A stretch of 64,000 nucleotides of DNA from Prorocentrum cordatum (GCA_963575745.1 CAUYUJ010006557.1:1045001-1109000), one strand, 5' to 3'. Shown: positions 10,535-21,348, counted from the first letter of the stretch. Notes: generated by a model not told the origin, from the letters alone. Numbers and translations are program-made.

Positions 10535-10892
10535 AAATCCATGGATCGGGGGAGATGCCCTCCCCAGAAGGATGTTTTCTCCATCATGATGGCGATGGCG
10601 CGGCGCCAGTACACTGGTCAGCGGCCGGCCTTGCGGCAAGTATCCCTCCGCGGGAACGGCCGTGCTTTCTCCCTCCAATGTCGGGGACTGGGAGGACGAA
10701 GAAGAAGAAGAAGAAGAAGGATAAGAAAAAGGAGAAGAAGAAGAAGAAGAAGAAGAAGAAGAAGAAGGAGAAGAGGAGGTGCCCTCCCCAAAATGCGGCG
10801 GGTGCCGCCTCGTTCGGCGACGGAAATCAGCGTTTTCCCACAGAAGCGGGACCCGTCGCTAATCCACGCCCCCCTCGATCCATGTTTGCGAT
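10535..10892. mobile_element. Dispersed element, family L copy 1, with GAA tract
   Basis: Begins CCAAATCCATGGATCGGGGG and ends GCTAATCCACGCCCCCC then CGATCCATGTTTGCG. The ends are partly inverted complements (CATGGATCG). A (GAA)n tract occupies 10697-10775. A related copy is at 21116-21348. Confidence 0.65.
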
Positions 10893-11000
10893 CGCCTGAT
10901 CGGTGATCAGTGGGCGATTGGAAGCCGATGCGTCCCGCCCCTGAGCCCATCCCCGCTTAACGCTGCCCCTGAAAGGATCGCGACGAGGCGGAGGAAGAGA

Positions 11001-11175
11001 ATCGGGCGGCGGCTCCTTCCGGCGTTTTCGTCGTCGTGGTGGTCGTGTTCGTCGTCGTCATGGTCGTGTTCGTCGTCGTCGTCGTCGTCGTGGTCGTTGT
11101 CGTGGCCGTCGTGGTCGTGGTCGTCGTCGTCGTCGTTCGTAAAATTTCACGGGCAATCGGGCGGCGGCTCCTTCC
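11001..11175. repeat. GTC/TCG microsatellite between 20-bp direct repeats
   Basis: A (GTC/TCG)n tract is flanked by two exact copies of ATCGGGCGGCGGCTCCTTCC (11001-11020 and 11156-11175). Confidence 0.9.
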
Positions 11176-11179
11176 GCGT

Positions 11180-11430
11180 TCGCGAGGGCCTTGCCCTCCA
11201 GGCACAGCTTCGGCAGGTGCTTCTCCTGCGCGAGCTGTGCTTCAGGTACCAAAAGCGACTGGAACTGACGGTGGTCTGACGTCAAGTTGGTGATCCGAAG
11301 CACCAACTGGCAGTGCTCTGACGTCAGGCATCGTCAATCATTGTGAGCGGGGGGGGGGGCGTAGGGGGGGGGGCACCCAGGGGGGGCGCGGGGGGATCGA
11401 ATACTTGGCGGCGCACCCACGGGGGAGGGT
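11180..11430. other. No gene; short repeated TCTGACGTCA
   Basis: GGTCTGACGTCAAGTTGGTG and GCTCTGACGTCAGGC lie 45 bases apart near 11270-11330. Nothing else is recognisable. Confidence 0.4.
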
Positions 11431-11438
11431 CGGATCGG

Positions 11439-11607
11439 ATCGGACGAAAGGAAGGGGGGGTAGCAAATGCGGGGTTAGCGAATCAGCTCGCGCAGCCCGT
11501 TTTCCCAGTACCTCTCTGCGCTGGAGGCGCCTATGTAAAGTGCCTGGCAGGGGAGGCAACCGCCTGCAAGCACCAGATTTCGTAGCTAACCCTCCCCTTC
11601 ATCCGAC
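11439..11607. mobile_element. MITE, family D copy 1 (diverged)
   Basis: Starts near GATCGGACGAAAGGAAGG and ends CCCTCCCCTTCATCCGAC. Inside are GCGAATCAGCTCGCGCAGC, GGAGGCGCCTATGTA and CACCAGATTTCGTAGC. The order matches copies at 42085-42275 and 46822-47012. Confidence 0.7.
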
Positions 11608-11609
11608 TG

Positions 11610-12030
11610 GTGAACACTTGGCGACGTGCCCCCACGGGGGGAGGAGGGGGAACATCCTTCAAAGAAGGCAGTGCCAGAATCCCCCCACGCCCTCCGAAGA
11701 AGTTTTCTGAGATGTCTGATATGTTTAAGAGAGCTTCTCAAAGGCGGGAAGGATCAGGTCGATGGAATGGGCGAACCCTGGGGAAGGGATGCAATGGAAG
11801 GGATGGGGGTGGGAGGCCCGACTGGGCGGAGGAAAACTAGCCATGGGGCAGAGAGGGGAGACGGGAGTGTGGGAGTACGGACATGTGGGGGTGAACGCAC
11901 ACCATCGAGGGACTGCCCGATCGGATGCCACGAAGAGCGCGACGACGAACGCAACCTTCCAGCCATCTTGGCAACGACCTCATGGCTGCGCACCTGCTCT
12001 GAAACGCGCCGACAGCACGCGTCCTCGAAA
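11610..12030. other. No recognisable gene
   Basis: G-rich mixed sequence. Frames on both strands are open but overlap and show no motif. Confidence 0.4.
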
Positions 12031-12032
12031 AC

Positions 12033-12255
12033 TGAGAGGAGGAGGAGGAGGAGGAGTAGGAGGAGGAGGAAGGAGGAGGAGGGGGAGGAGGAGGAGGGGG
12101 GGGGGAGGAGGAGGGAGGAGGGGGAGGGGGAGGGGGAGGGGGGGAGGGGGAGGAGGGGGGGGGAGGAAGGGGGGAGAAGGAGAGGGGGAGGAGGGGGAGG
12201 GGGAGGAGGGGGAGGGGGAGGGGGAGGAGGGGGAAGGGGAGGAGGGGGAGGGCCT
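12033..12255. repeat. GGA / GGGGGA microsatellite
   Basis: Long purine tract of GGA units drifting into GGGGGAGGAG units. Confidence 0.95.
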
Positions 12256-12402
12256 CTGCGGGAGAACCGAGATGCTCCGTGCTGTGCCGCCCTGCCGGCC
12301 TTCTTCGTGCGCCTGTCGCACAGGGTGCCAGATGCTGCTCGGGAGCGAGAGCTGGTGAGGCCCCCTGCGCACGGTGTTCAGGGCCTCTCGGCGAGTGATC
12401 TC

Positions 12403-12563
12403 AAGGGGCACAAGGACACGCAAACACAAACTCACACACAAATAACACGATTCCCGATATGTTCCCATATTTTCTGTGTTGTGTCTTCCCCACCACTTCC
12501 CATGTTTTCCAATATTTTCTGGGGAATCGACGATTCATTGTGTCTGTTTGTTTCCCCCTCCTG
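12403..12563 (+). mobile_element. hAT-like MITE, family B copy (161 bp)
   Basis: Starts AAGGGGCACAAGGACACGC and ends TTTCCCCCTCCTG, flanked by GTGATCTC (12395-12402) and GTGATCTT (12564-12571), an 8-bp target duplication with one difference. The interior holds TGTCTTCCCCACCACTTCCC and GGGGAATCGACGATTCATTG as in other copies. Confidence 0.85.
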
Positions 12564-12636
12564 GTGATCTTCGGTGAGGGTGGGCCGCCGAACAACAAAG
12601 TAGGAAGATGCCACCTGAGTGCTTCCTCCGAGCTGG

Positions 12637-12813
12637 AGGCCCCCCAAGAAGGGGTCCGAGTAGACGGGGTCGGAAGATCGCGGCGCATCCGCGACACATC
12701 GGCGACGTCGGCCCAGAGGAGGTCGGGCTCCAAATCGAGCCGCTTCGCCGATGCATCGGCGGTGCGGCGCGATCCACCCACTCCACCTGCTCGGAACCCA
12801 TCTTGATGGGCCT
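12637..12813. mobile_element. Palindromic MITE, family A copy 2 (177 bp)
   Basis: The left end AGGCCCCCCAAGAAGGGGTC mirrors the right end CCATCTTGATGGGCCT. The interior has ATCGGCGACGTCGG and GCCGATGCATCGGC. It lies 65 bases after the family B copy. Confidence 0.8.
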
Positions 12814-12815
12814 GT

Positions 12816-12975
12816 TTTCCACCACCACCACCATAAGTTGGAGGGGGGAAGGAGGAGGAGGCCGAGGAGGAGGAGGAGGAGGAGGACGAAGAGGAGAAGG
12901 AGGAGGAGGAGGAGGAGGAGGAGGAGGAGGACCCCCTCCCCCTCCAACTTATGGTGGTGGCGGTGGAAAGCAGGC
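12816..12975. repeat. Inverted repeat with GGA tract in the loop
   Basis: TTTCCACCACCACCACCATA..AGTTGGAGGGGG (12817-12850) is mirrored by CCCCCTCCAACTTATGGTGG near 12935-12970. The loop is a (GGA)n tract, so the whole can fold as a hairpin. Confidence 0.85.
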
Positions 12976-13149
12976 CCCTCACATCTGGGAGGCCTGGGGT
13001 GCCCTCCCGAGCCCTGCGCTGCGCTGCCCGCGCGGGCGCGGAAGGGGCTCTGGGAGAAGGGCCCCGCTCCCGTGGCCCCCTCCCCCCCCCCGCCCGCGCA
13101 CCCCAGACGCTCCCCCGCAACCGGCCACCGGCCGCCCCTCCGCAGAAGA

Positions 13150-13301
13150 AGAATAAGCAGAAACATAATAATAATACTACTACAAATAATAACAACGATA
13201 ATAATACGTCAAAGATGAATAATAGCAGCAACAACCAACCCCACCAACAACAGCAACAGACCAACAACAACAACATCAACAACAACACCAACAACCACAA
13301 T

Positions 13302-13395
<94 letters not shown>

Positions 13396-13470
13396 GCAAC
13401 GACACCACCAACAACAACACCACCAACAACACCACCAACAATAACAACAACAACCACAACAACAACAATC
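13150..13470. repeat. AAC/AAT/CAG microsatellite
   Basis: Mixed AAC, AGC and ACC triplets. On + it would read as Asn/Ser/Thr and on - as Leu/Val, without a start context. Confidence 0.95.
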
Positions 13471-13799
13471 AGTTTAGCCTGATGCGCGACGTTTCCACAC
13501 GAAGCATGCGACCATCATGATAACCATCCTCATCATGGGGGACTCTAATTCTATAGCGGGGTCCGTTATTCCCATTCCCAAATCTCCCGCCCAATGAGGT
13601 CTTGCAAACACTTCCTCCGAGGAATTTCAACATATCCCGCGTCGAAAACGCATGCCCACGCCTTGCTGCGCCGATGCGAGACCGCCAGTGGAGCCACAGC
13701 CAAAGGTAGAGCACAAGGACGTATCGAGCGACACGATTGCCTTGGTGGGGATAGGGGCCGCCGGCGGCGAGGCAAGGACTTGGCCCTGAATAGAAAAGG

Positions 13800-14460
13800 T
13801 TGAAGTCTCGAGCAGGGCCGCTGTTGTTGCAGGGAGCGGCGCCAGTGCTGAAGAGAGTAGGGCGCCAGTCCAGCGTAAAACAGAACGAAATCTCAAGCGG
13901 GAGCGCTGGTTTTGTTGGGACGGCTGTTGTCGGCGGCGAGAAGGAACACCGCCTTGAGTAAGAAGGGAGGAAGTCTCGAGCGGGAGCCGTGGTTTTGCCA
14001 GGACGGGGGCTGTCGGCGGCGAGGAACAGCACCGTCCTGAGGAAGAAGGGAGGAAGCCTCGAGCGGGAGCGTTGTTCTTGCTGGGAGCGGCGCCAATTCA
14101 AACCAGAGTAGGGCGCCAGTCCAGCGTAAAACGGGAGGAAGTCTCGGGCGGGAGCGCTGGTTTTGACGGGGCGGCGGTTTTCGGCGGCGAGGAGGAGCAC
14201 CGCCTTGAGTAAAAAAGGAGAGAAGTCTCGAGCGGGAGCGTTGTTGTTGCTGGGGACGGCGCCGATGAGAGAAAGAGGAGCGCGCCAGTCCAAGGAAAAA
14301 CGGGAGGAAGTCTCGAGCGGTAGCGCTGGTTTTGTTGGGACGGCGGCTTTCAGCGGCGAGCAGGAGCACCAGCCCGGAGTAAAAAAGGAGGAGGTCTCGA
14401 GCGGGAGCGTTGTTGTTGTTGGGGGGGCCGTTTTGGCGCCCCCCCAAACCGCTCGAGCGT
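13800..14460. repeat. Eight-unit array, period 84-85 bp
   Basis: The anchor AAGTCTCGAGCGGGAGC recurs at about 13805, 13890, 13973, 14056, 14141, 14225, 14310 and 14394. Two unit types are seen: one with GGCGCCAGTCCAGCGTAAAA and one with GGCGAGxAGGAGCACCGCC. Because 84 is 28 codons, a minus-strand frame of about 362 residues (13469-14557) stays open. It reads as repeats of PARDFLPF and has no known domain. Confidence 0.9.
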
Positions 14461-14559
14461 GAGTCTCCTTTTCAATGAAAGTGTGGCCGGCGCCAAGGCG
14501 AGAGCGCCAGGGCGCCTGGGGGGTGGTCCAACAATTATACTGCTTAGTAACGAACATTC

Positions 14560-15000
14560 AACAACAACAACAGCAGCAGCAACAACAACAACTACTACAA
14601 CCACAACAACAGCAGCAACATTACCATTAACAACAACAACTGACACAACTGACACAACTGAAACAACTGAAACAACTGAAACAACTGAAACAACTGAAAC
14701 AACTGAAACAACAACAACAACAACAACAACAGCAACAACAACAACAACGACAACAACAACAACAAGAACAATAACAATACCAAGAACAAAAACAAAAAAC
14801 AAGACCAATAACAAGAACAATAACAATAACAATAACAACAGCAACAACAACAACAACAACCACAACAACAACAACAACAATTACAATTACAACAACAACA
14901 ACAGCAACAGCAGCAACAACAACAACAACAAAAAAACAACAGCAGCAGCAGCAACAACACCACCAACAACAACAGCAAACAAAACAACAACAACGCAAAG
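14560..15000. repeat. AAC microsatellite with AACAACTGAA decamers
   Basis: (CAA)n throughout, with a run of ACAACTGAA-type units at 14640-14712. Confidence 0.95.
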
Positions 15001-15221
15001 ACAACCCTTCAGGCCACGCCGGCGGGTCCCGTAGTGGCGTCCTCCCCCACAGGGCGAGCGGACTCTCCTGGGCCAAACGTTGCTTTTGTTGCCCCAGGGT
15101 AACAACGCGCACAACCTCTATATGCGTTCCCGAATACACGTCAGCTCCATTACTGTTCTCCACGCACTCCTGTGTGCGAGCACCTTGCGCGCGCCGGCGA
15201 AGCGAGCTCCTCCTCTACCAG

Positions 15222-16215
15222 AACCCTGTAGGATCCCTACAAAGCCTAAAGGACTTCTGTACGAATCCTATGGGAATCCTATAGGACCCTGCAGGAATCC
15301 TCTAGGAATCCGACGGGATCCCTGCGAACCCTAAGGGGCTCCTATACGAGTCCTATGGGAATCCTGAAGGACCCTGCAGGAATCCTCTAGGAATCTGCTA
15401 GGACCCCTACGACCCCGAAAGGGCTCCTATACGAATCCCATGGGAGTCCTGAAGGACCCTGCAGGAGTCCTGTAGGAATCCCATCGGATCCCTACGGACC
15501 CTACTTAGTGGACTCCGATACGAATCCTATGGGAATCCTATAAGACCCTACAGGAGTCCTGTAGAATCAGGCAGGATCCCTGCGAACCCGAAGGGGCTCC
15601 TATACGAATCCAATGGAAATCCTGAAGGACCGTGCAAGAATCCTCTAGGAATCTGCTAGGATCCCTACGAACCCAGAGGGGCTCCTATACGAATCCAATG
15701 GGAGTCCTGAAGGACCCTGCAGGAATCCTGTAGGAATCCCATCGGATCTACGAACCCTACTTAGTGGACTCCGATACGAATTCAATGGGAATCCTATAAA
15801 ACCCGACAGGAGTCCTGTTGGACTCCTATCGGATCCCTATGAACGCTAGAAAAGACTCCTATACAAATCCTGTGGGAATCCTGAAGGACCCTGCAGGAAT
15901 CCTCTAGGAATCCGCTAGGATCCCTACGAACCCTAAAGGACTCCCTTACGAATCCTATGAGAATCCTATAGGACTCTGCAGGAATCCTTGAAGAATCCGA
16001 TCGGATCCCTACTGACCCTGTAGGGATCCTATAGAAATCCTAATTAGAATCCCTGTGGACCCTGTAAGCATTCTGTATGAATCCTATAGGATCCCTCCGG
16101 ACCCTGTTAGAATCATGTAGGAATCTGGTAAGATCTCTACGGGCCCTGTACGAATCCTGCATGAATCCTATAGGATCCTGACGGATCCTACAGGAATCCT
16201 CTGTGGATCCTGAAC
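15222..16215. repeat. GGAATCCT minisatellite, about 1 kb
   Basis: Degenerate units of 11-15 bases (GGAATCCTATAGGACCCTGCA, trimmed here to its core GGAATCCTATAGG). They group into a loose higher-order unit of about 85-100 bases marked by GGGCTCCTATACGAATCC. Short palindromes such as CCTATAGG and GGATCC are frequent. Confidence 0.9.
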
Positions 16216-16429
16216 TGCCGAGTCGGGCGCGAATGCGCGCAGCGCGGAGCCAGTGGAGAGCGCCCAGTCGCCCCTGGCGGAGGCGGATGCCTGGCCAGCT
16301 TGGGCCAGAGCGGCCAGACCGAGGGCCAGCGAAGACTTGTTCCTTGTTCCGCTGCATGCTGCGACACTTCTCTGATCAGGACGACTCGCCTGGGCATTGT
16401 TTTTGGGTGGGCAAGCGGGGATACGCGAT

Positions 16430-17816
16430 ACGGGATACGGACCCGAGGCCTTCGGTGGAGCCGCGAGCCCCCTGTGGACTTGACCCGAAACCTTCGGTGG
16501 AGCTCACTGTGGCCATGAAACGTATGAGGGGTGTGCCGAAACGGGCCCGAAGCATTCGGTAGAGCCCCCTGTGGGGCCGCCAAACGTGTGAGGGGTGTGC
16601 CGAAATTGACCCGAATCCTCCGGTGGAGCCCACTGGGGCCACGAAACGTGCGAGGGGTGCGCCGAACTGGACCCGAGGCCTTCGGTGGAGCCCCCTTGTG
16701 GGGCCACATAGCGTGTGAGGGGTGTGCCGAAAGTCCCCTGAAACTTTCGGTGGAGCCCACTGGGGCCACGAAACGTGTGAGTGGTGTGCCGAACTGGACC
16801 CGAGGCCTTCGGCGGAGGCCCGAAGCGTGTGAGAAGTGTGCCGAAATGGGCCCGAAGCGTTCGGTGAAGCTCACTGGGGCCACGAAACGTGAGGGGTGTG
16901 CCGACTTGGACCCGAGGCCTTCGGTGAAGCCCCCTGTGGAACCACGAATCGTGTGAGGGGTGTGCCGAAATTGAACCAAAACCTTAGGCGGAGCCCACTG
17001 GGGCCACGAAGCGTGCGAGAGGTGTGCCGAAGTGGTCCCGAAGCATTCGGTTAAACCCACTGGGGCCACGAAGCGTGAGGGGTGTGCCGAAGTTGACCAA
17101 ATCCTCCGGTGAAACCCACTGGGGACACGAAACGTGTGAAGGGTGTGCCGAACTGGACCCGAGGCCTTCGGTGGAGCCCCCTGTGGACTTGACCCGAAAT
17201 CTTCGGTGGAGCTCACTGGGGCCGTGAAACGTGTGAGGGGTGTGCCGAAATGGGCCCGAAGCATTCGGTAGAGCCGCCTGTGGGGCCGTGAAACGTGCGA
17301 GGGGTGTGCCGAAATTGACCCAAATCCTCCGGTGAAGCCCACTGGGGCCACGAAACGTGCGAGGGGTGCGCCGAACTGGAACCGAGGCCTTCGGTGGAGC
17401 CCCCTTGTGGGGCCACATAGCGTGTGAGGGGTGTGCCGAAAGTCCCCTGAAACCTTCGGTGGAGCCCACTGGGGCCACGAAACATGCGAGAGGTGTGCCG
17501 AAATGGTCCCGAAGCATTTGGTGAAACCCACTGGGGCCACGGAACGTGTGAGGGGTGTGACGAAATTGGCTCGAAACCTTTGGTGAAACCCACTGGAGCC
17601 ACGAAACGCATGAGGGGTGTGCCGACTTGGACCCGAGGCCTTCGGTGGAGCCCCCTGTGGGGCAACGAAACCTGTGAGGGGAGGCCCATGGGGAACCACG
17701 AATCGTGTGAGGGGTGTGCCGAAACTGAACCAAAATCTTAGGTGTGGCCCACTGGGGCAACGAAGCGTGTGAGGGGTGCGCCGAAATGCGTCCGAAGCCT
17801 TCCGTGGAGCCCACTG
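16430..17816. repeat. 62-bp satellite (satellite A), first block
   Basis: Units of about 62 bases contain CTTCGGTGGAGCCC, GGGGCCACGAAACGTGTG and AGGGGTGTGCCGAA. A higher-order period of about 709 bases is visible: the variant GGGGCCACATAGCGTG occurs near 16700 and 17410, and CTGTGGACTTGACCCG near 16472 and 17181. Confidence 0.95.
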
Positions 17817-18008
17817 CTGGAGGCAGCAGCACCAAAACAGGGGGGTGCGCCCTCTGGGGGAGGATGATCATAGATTTCGGTGTTGGTGGCAACACTTCGG
17901 CCGCCTACGAAGCCAGCATATTACCGCCATCACCGATATCGGGATCATCTCCCCTCGGTGGAGGCACACCGCCGATTTGAGTGTTGGTGTCAACCTCTGG
18001 GCCTGCCA
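17817..18008. mobile_element. MITE, family J copy 1, inserted in satellite A
   Basis: It interrupts the satellite array, flanked by CACTG on both sides (17812-17816 and 18009-18013). The right end GGTGTCAACCTCTGGGCCTG and the left end are imperfect inverted complements. The interior ATATCGGGATCATCTCCC and CGGTGGAGGCACACCGCCGA are shared with 49827-50049. Confidence 0.85.
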
Positions 18009-18375
18009 CACTGGGGCCACGAACCGTGTGAGGGGTGTGCCGAAATCGACCCGAATTCTCTGGTGAAACCCACTGGGGCCACGAAGCGCGGGAGGGGTGT
18101 GCCGAACTGGACCCGAGGCCTTCGGTGGAGCCCCCTGTGGACTTGACCCGAAACCTTCGGTGGAGCTCACTGGGGCCGCGAAACGTGTGAGGGTGTGCCG
18201 AAATGGGCCCGAAGCATCCGATGGAGCCCCCTGTGGGGCCACGAAACGTGTGAGGGGTGTGCCGAAGTGGACCCGAATCCTCCGGTGAAACCCACCGGGG
18301 CCACGAAACGTGTGAAGGGTGCGCCGAACTGGATCCGAGGCCCTCGGCTGAGCCCTCAGTGGGGCCACGAAGCGG
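18009..18375. repeat. Satellite A, second block
   Basis: The array resumes with GGGGCCACGAACCGTGTG and ends in GGGGCCACGAAGCGGGAAAG. Confidence 0.95.
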
Positions 18376-18670
18376 GAAAGTGGCCCGAAACCTTCGGCCT
18401 GTATGGGATCCCATACAAATCCCGTACGCCCGGTATGGGATCCGACACGTATCCCACACGGCCTCGCACGGGTCTCCCGAGCAGCGCCCAGAGGAGCCTC
18501 GCAGCAGCTCCGAGGGGACCCCCCGAGCAACACCGCAGTGGCCCTGCGGGGCCCCCGCAGGGCCTCGGCGAGGCCCCGTGGCGTTGCTCAGGGCAGGGGC
18601 CCTGCAAGGCCCCTGCGTGGCCCCGTGGCGTTGCTCGGGGGGGGTGTCGAGCAACCGGCCCCCAGTAGTG
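18376..18670. other. Palindrome-rich stretch, no gene
   Basis: TGTATGGGATCCCATACA is a perfect palindrome near 18399, with GTATGGGATCCGACACGTAT nearby. The sequence GGCCCCGTGGCGTTGCTC is present twice near 18580 and 18622. Confidence 0.6.
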
Positions 18671-18674
18671 TCCG

Positions 18675-18865
18675 CGTGAGCAACAACGACAACAACAACA
18701 CCAACAACAGCAACTACAATAACAACAACACCAACACCAACAACAGCAACAGCAACAGCAACAGCAACAACAGCAACAACAGCGGCAGCAGCAGCAGCAA
18801 CAGCAACAACAATAACAGAACCAACGATAACATCAACGACAGCAACAACAACAGCACCAATCATT
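18675..18865. repeat. AAC/AGC microsatellite
   Basis: (CAA)n with interspersed CAG units. Confidence 0.95.
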
Positions 18866-18869
18866 TCAA

Positions 18870-19580
18870 GACTCTTCGTTCTTGTCTGCTCGCGTGTCAT
18901 CCAACATGCGTATCCCAAACCCTACATACCCGCCCTCTTCGTCTTCGATCATACAGTCTAGGCGTTGACCTAAGGAACCCTAAATAAGGAACGAGGCCCC
19001 TAGTTTCCATAAGTTGAACTTCGATTTCGCATCGAAAACCTAAGGAAAATCCAGAGCAAGCTGCGAAACAATTAAGGAACACGGAGCCCCTCCCCAACGA
19101 AAAGGGTTCCTTCTTCAGGGCCCCGACTGTACCGCCTTTGGGGCATCTTTTCTTTACCTGTCCCGTGTACTTGGCGCAGCACCTAAAACAGGGGAAGGGA
19201 GGAGGAAGGGACAACAAGGAAAGAGAAGGATGGAGCACGACAGGGATTAGCAGGGGGGCTAGCAGAAACGAAGCGGCAGGAACGAAACAAGCGGGGGCTA
19301 GGAGCAGAAGCGAAACAAGCGGCAGAACCAGCCAGGCGGGTCAGGCGGGGCGGGTCGGGCGGGCGGGCCCAGACGGCGGGGTCGAGCGGGCCGGTCGCTG
19401 AAGCGTCAGTCCTGCACGAATCGCGAGGACGTCTCTGGCGATGGAGCGATGATCCAGTAGATCGTGAGGAAGTCAGGAGCAAGAGCGTGCTTCCCGAGTG
19501 TGGCGGGCGCGGCGTCACGATACAGAACGAGGACATACAACGCGAGAGCGCGAGTCCTGCATCAATTGTGGGAAATGCGG
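18870..19580. other. No confident gene
   Basis: Purine-rich mixed sequence. The tail (19545-19580) contains GCGAGAGCGCGAGTCCTGCA, which recurs at 19857. Confidence 0.4.
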
Positions 19581-19581
19581 T

Positions 19582-19825
19582 CGTAAAAAACACGGCGCGG
19601 ACACCAGAGGAGCACTCTTAACGTGTACTAGGGGGGTCAACAACAATTATTGCTTCAATGTGAGAATTCGACAGCAGAACGGCAGAGGCAAAACACCTGG
19701 GAGGGGCGAGCAGCATTCAGGGGGAGCGTTAAGGGGGGGGAACTGGCCCAGGGGAGGGGAAGCGTCGAGCTGGAATCGGCGATGTATCGCCGATGGATCG
19801 GCGAAGGCCCGCGATGGCGAATCCG
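19582..19825. repeat. Direct duplication, copy 1 (family K)
   Basis: About 244 bp repeated almost identically 578 bases downstream: CGTAAAAAACACGGCGCGGA, GTGAGAATTCGACAGCAG, AAAACACCTGGGAGGGG and GTCGAGCTGGAATCGGCGA. Upstream of each copy there is a related GAGTCCTGCATCAATTGTGG segment or its remnant. Confidence 0.95.
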
Positions 19826-20159
19826 CTAGGGCTCCCAACTTCGCGCTTCGCGCTGCGCGAGAGCGCGAGTCCTGCATCAATTGTGGGAAATGCGGGACCA
19901 CTCTCCAGACCTCTCCCGGGGCGCGTTCTGACCAGGATTTCGAGGCGAATCCAGCGGTGGCGACGAGGGCCGCCCAGGAGGCCCAAAAAGGGGAAAACGG
20001 GCCGGGGGGGGTAGAGGTATGGGTACCTTTTCCTCCTCTGAGGAAAGTCCCACACGAGAGAGCGATTCGGAATTACAGATGAGGAAGTATCGAGCGGGAG
20101 CCGTTGTCGTGGCAGTTCGGGGGCCCAGGGGGGGCAGCCTGCGGCCCACGACAGGCCCT

Positions 20160-20405
20160 CGTAAAAAACACGGCGCGGACACCAGAGGAGCACTCTTAAC
20201 GTGTACTAGGGGGGATCAACAACAATTATTGCTTCAATGTGAGAATTCGACAGCAGCACGGCAGAGGCAAAACACCTGGGAGGGGGCGAGCAGCATTCAG
20301 GGGGAGCGTTAGAGGGGGGGGAGCTGGCCCAGGGGAGGGGAAGCGTCGAGCTGGAATCGGCGATGTATCGCCGAGGGATCGGCGGAGGCCCGCGGTGGCG
20401 AATCA
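20160..20405. repeat. Direct duplication, copy 2 (family K)
   Basis: Second copy of the 19582 unit with a few substitutions. Its 3' part (ATCGGCGATGTATCGCCGA) recurs in diverged form near 25110-25185 and 38895-38970, each time followed by CGCGCxxTCCTGGGCGG or similar. Confidence 0.95.
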
Positions 20406-20513
20406 TCCGCGCGTTCCTGGGCGGAGGGGGCCGCCGGGGCCCCCTCGGCGCTGGATGGGCGCCTGGGGGCCGATGCGCGAGGCGTCCTCCCGGGGCCTAG
20501 TCCCCCCATCTAG

Positions 20514-20741
20514 AGGCCTCCTAGATGGGGTCGGAGTAGATGGGGTCGGAGGATCGCCCCGCATCGCCGATGCATCGCCGATGCATCGGCGATGCACTGG
20601 CGATGCATCGTCGACGTGGGCGAGGCATCGGCGACGTCGACGTGGAGCAAATCGGGCTGCACATCGAGCCGCATCGGCGATGCATCGACGATGCGGCGCG
20701 ATCCTCCGACACCATCTGCTCCGACCCCATCTAGGAGGCCT
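20514..20741. mobile_element. Palindromic MITE, family A copy 3 (228 bp)
   Basis: The best-preserved copy. The left end AGGCCTCCTAGATGGGGTC and the right end GACCCCATCTAGGAGGCCT are perfect inverted complements, and the similarity continues to GGAGGATCGC. The interior contains GCCGATGCATCG palindromes in series. Confidence 0.9.
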
Positions 20742-20816
20742 AGACCATCGCGGTGGCCCCTGAGCACCATGGGGTGCGGGGGCCAGCCATGAGCGCCACC
20801 CCGGCTGCCCACTGTC

Positions 20817-20994
20817 AAGGGGCCCCAGGACACACACACACACACACACACACACAAATGCACACAAATAAAAGCATCCCCCATATTTCTTGATATCTTC
20901 TGGGTTTCTGTCTTCCCGCCCGATTCCCATATTTTTCCATGTTATCCTGGGAGTCGACGATTCATATTGTGTCTATGTGTGTTTTTCCCTCCTG
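20817..20994 (+). mobile_element. hAT-like MITE, family B copy with CA expansion
   Basis: Starts AAGGGGCCCCAGGACACAC and ends TTTTTCCCTCCTG. Flanks CCACTGTC and GCACTGTT agree at six of eight positions, an aged 8-bp duplication. A (CA)n tract near 20832-20860 lengthens it to 178 bp. Confidence 0.8.
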
Positions 20995-21115
20995 GCACTG
21001 TTCTGTTATTCGTGATAACGCCCGTGACAGGCCCCGCCGCACCCCCTTCCCGCCTTCCCCCCCCCCCCGTCACTCTAACTTTTCGGGGGCGCGGGCCATG
21101 GATTTTGCGCGCGGT

Positions 21116-21348
21116 CGCCAAATCCATGGATCGGGGGAGGTGCCCGCCCCAAGCCGGGGCAAGCGAAGATCGTGCACACCTTGGCATGGATTACGGATTG
21201 GTGGATCTGGCGCGTGGGCGCACGATTCACTGAGCGGGAAAGGTCCACCCCACAAACATGAGGCCAGTGCCGCCAACTCTAGCGATGGAGCGGGCCGATG
21301 TCGCACGCAGACGGGGCCAGTCGCCAATCCACGCGCCGTGATCCATGT
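21116..21348. mobile_element. Dispersed element, family L copy 2
   Basis: Starts CCAAATCCATGGATCGGGGG and ends GCCAATCCACGCGCCGTGAT then CCATGTTTGCG, as at 10535-10892 but without the GAA tract. The 3' part also resembles 24950-24985. Confidence 0.65.

Noticed and set aside
13150-13470. CRISPR-like regular spacing in the AAC and AAC/AGC arrays
   Set aside because: No constant repeat separated by unique spacers; these are plain trinucleotide tracts in what appears to be a eukaryotic genome.
16430-18375. 503- and 303-residue minus-strand frames across satellite A
   Set aside because: The frames follow the 62-base units with many phase changes, have no start context, and the sequence (HTPHTFRGPSGFHRR-type repeats) is a direct reading of the satellite.
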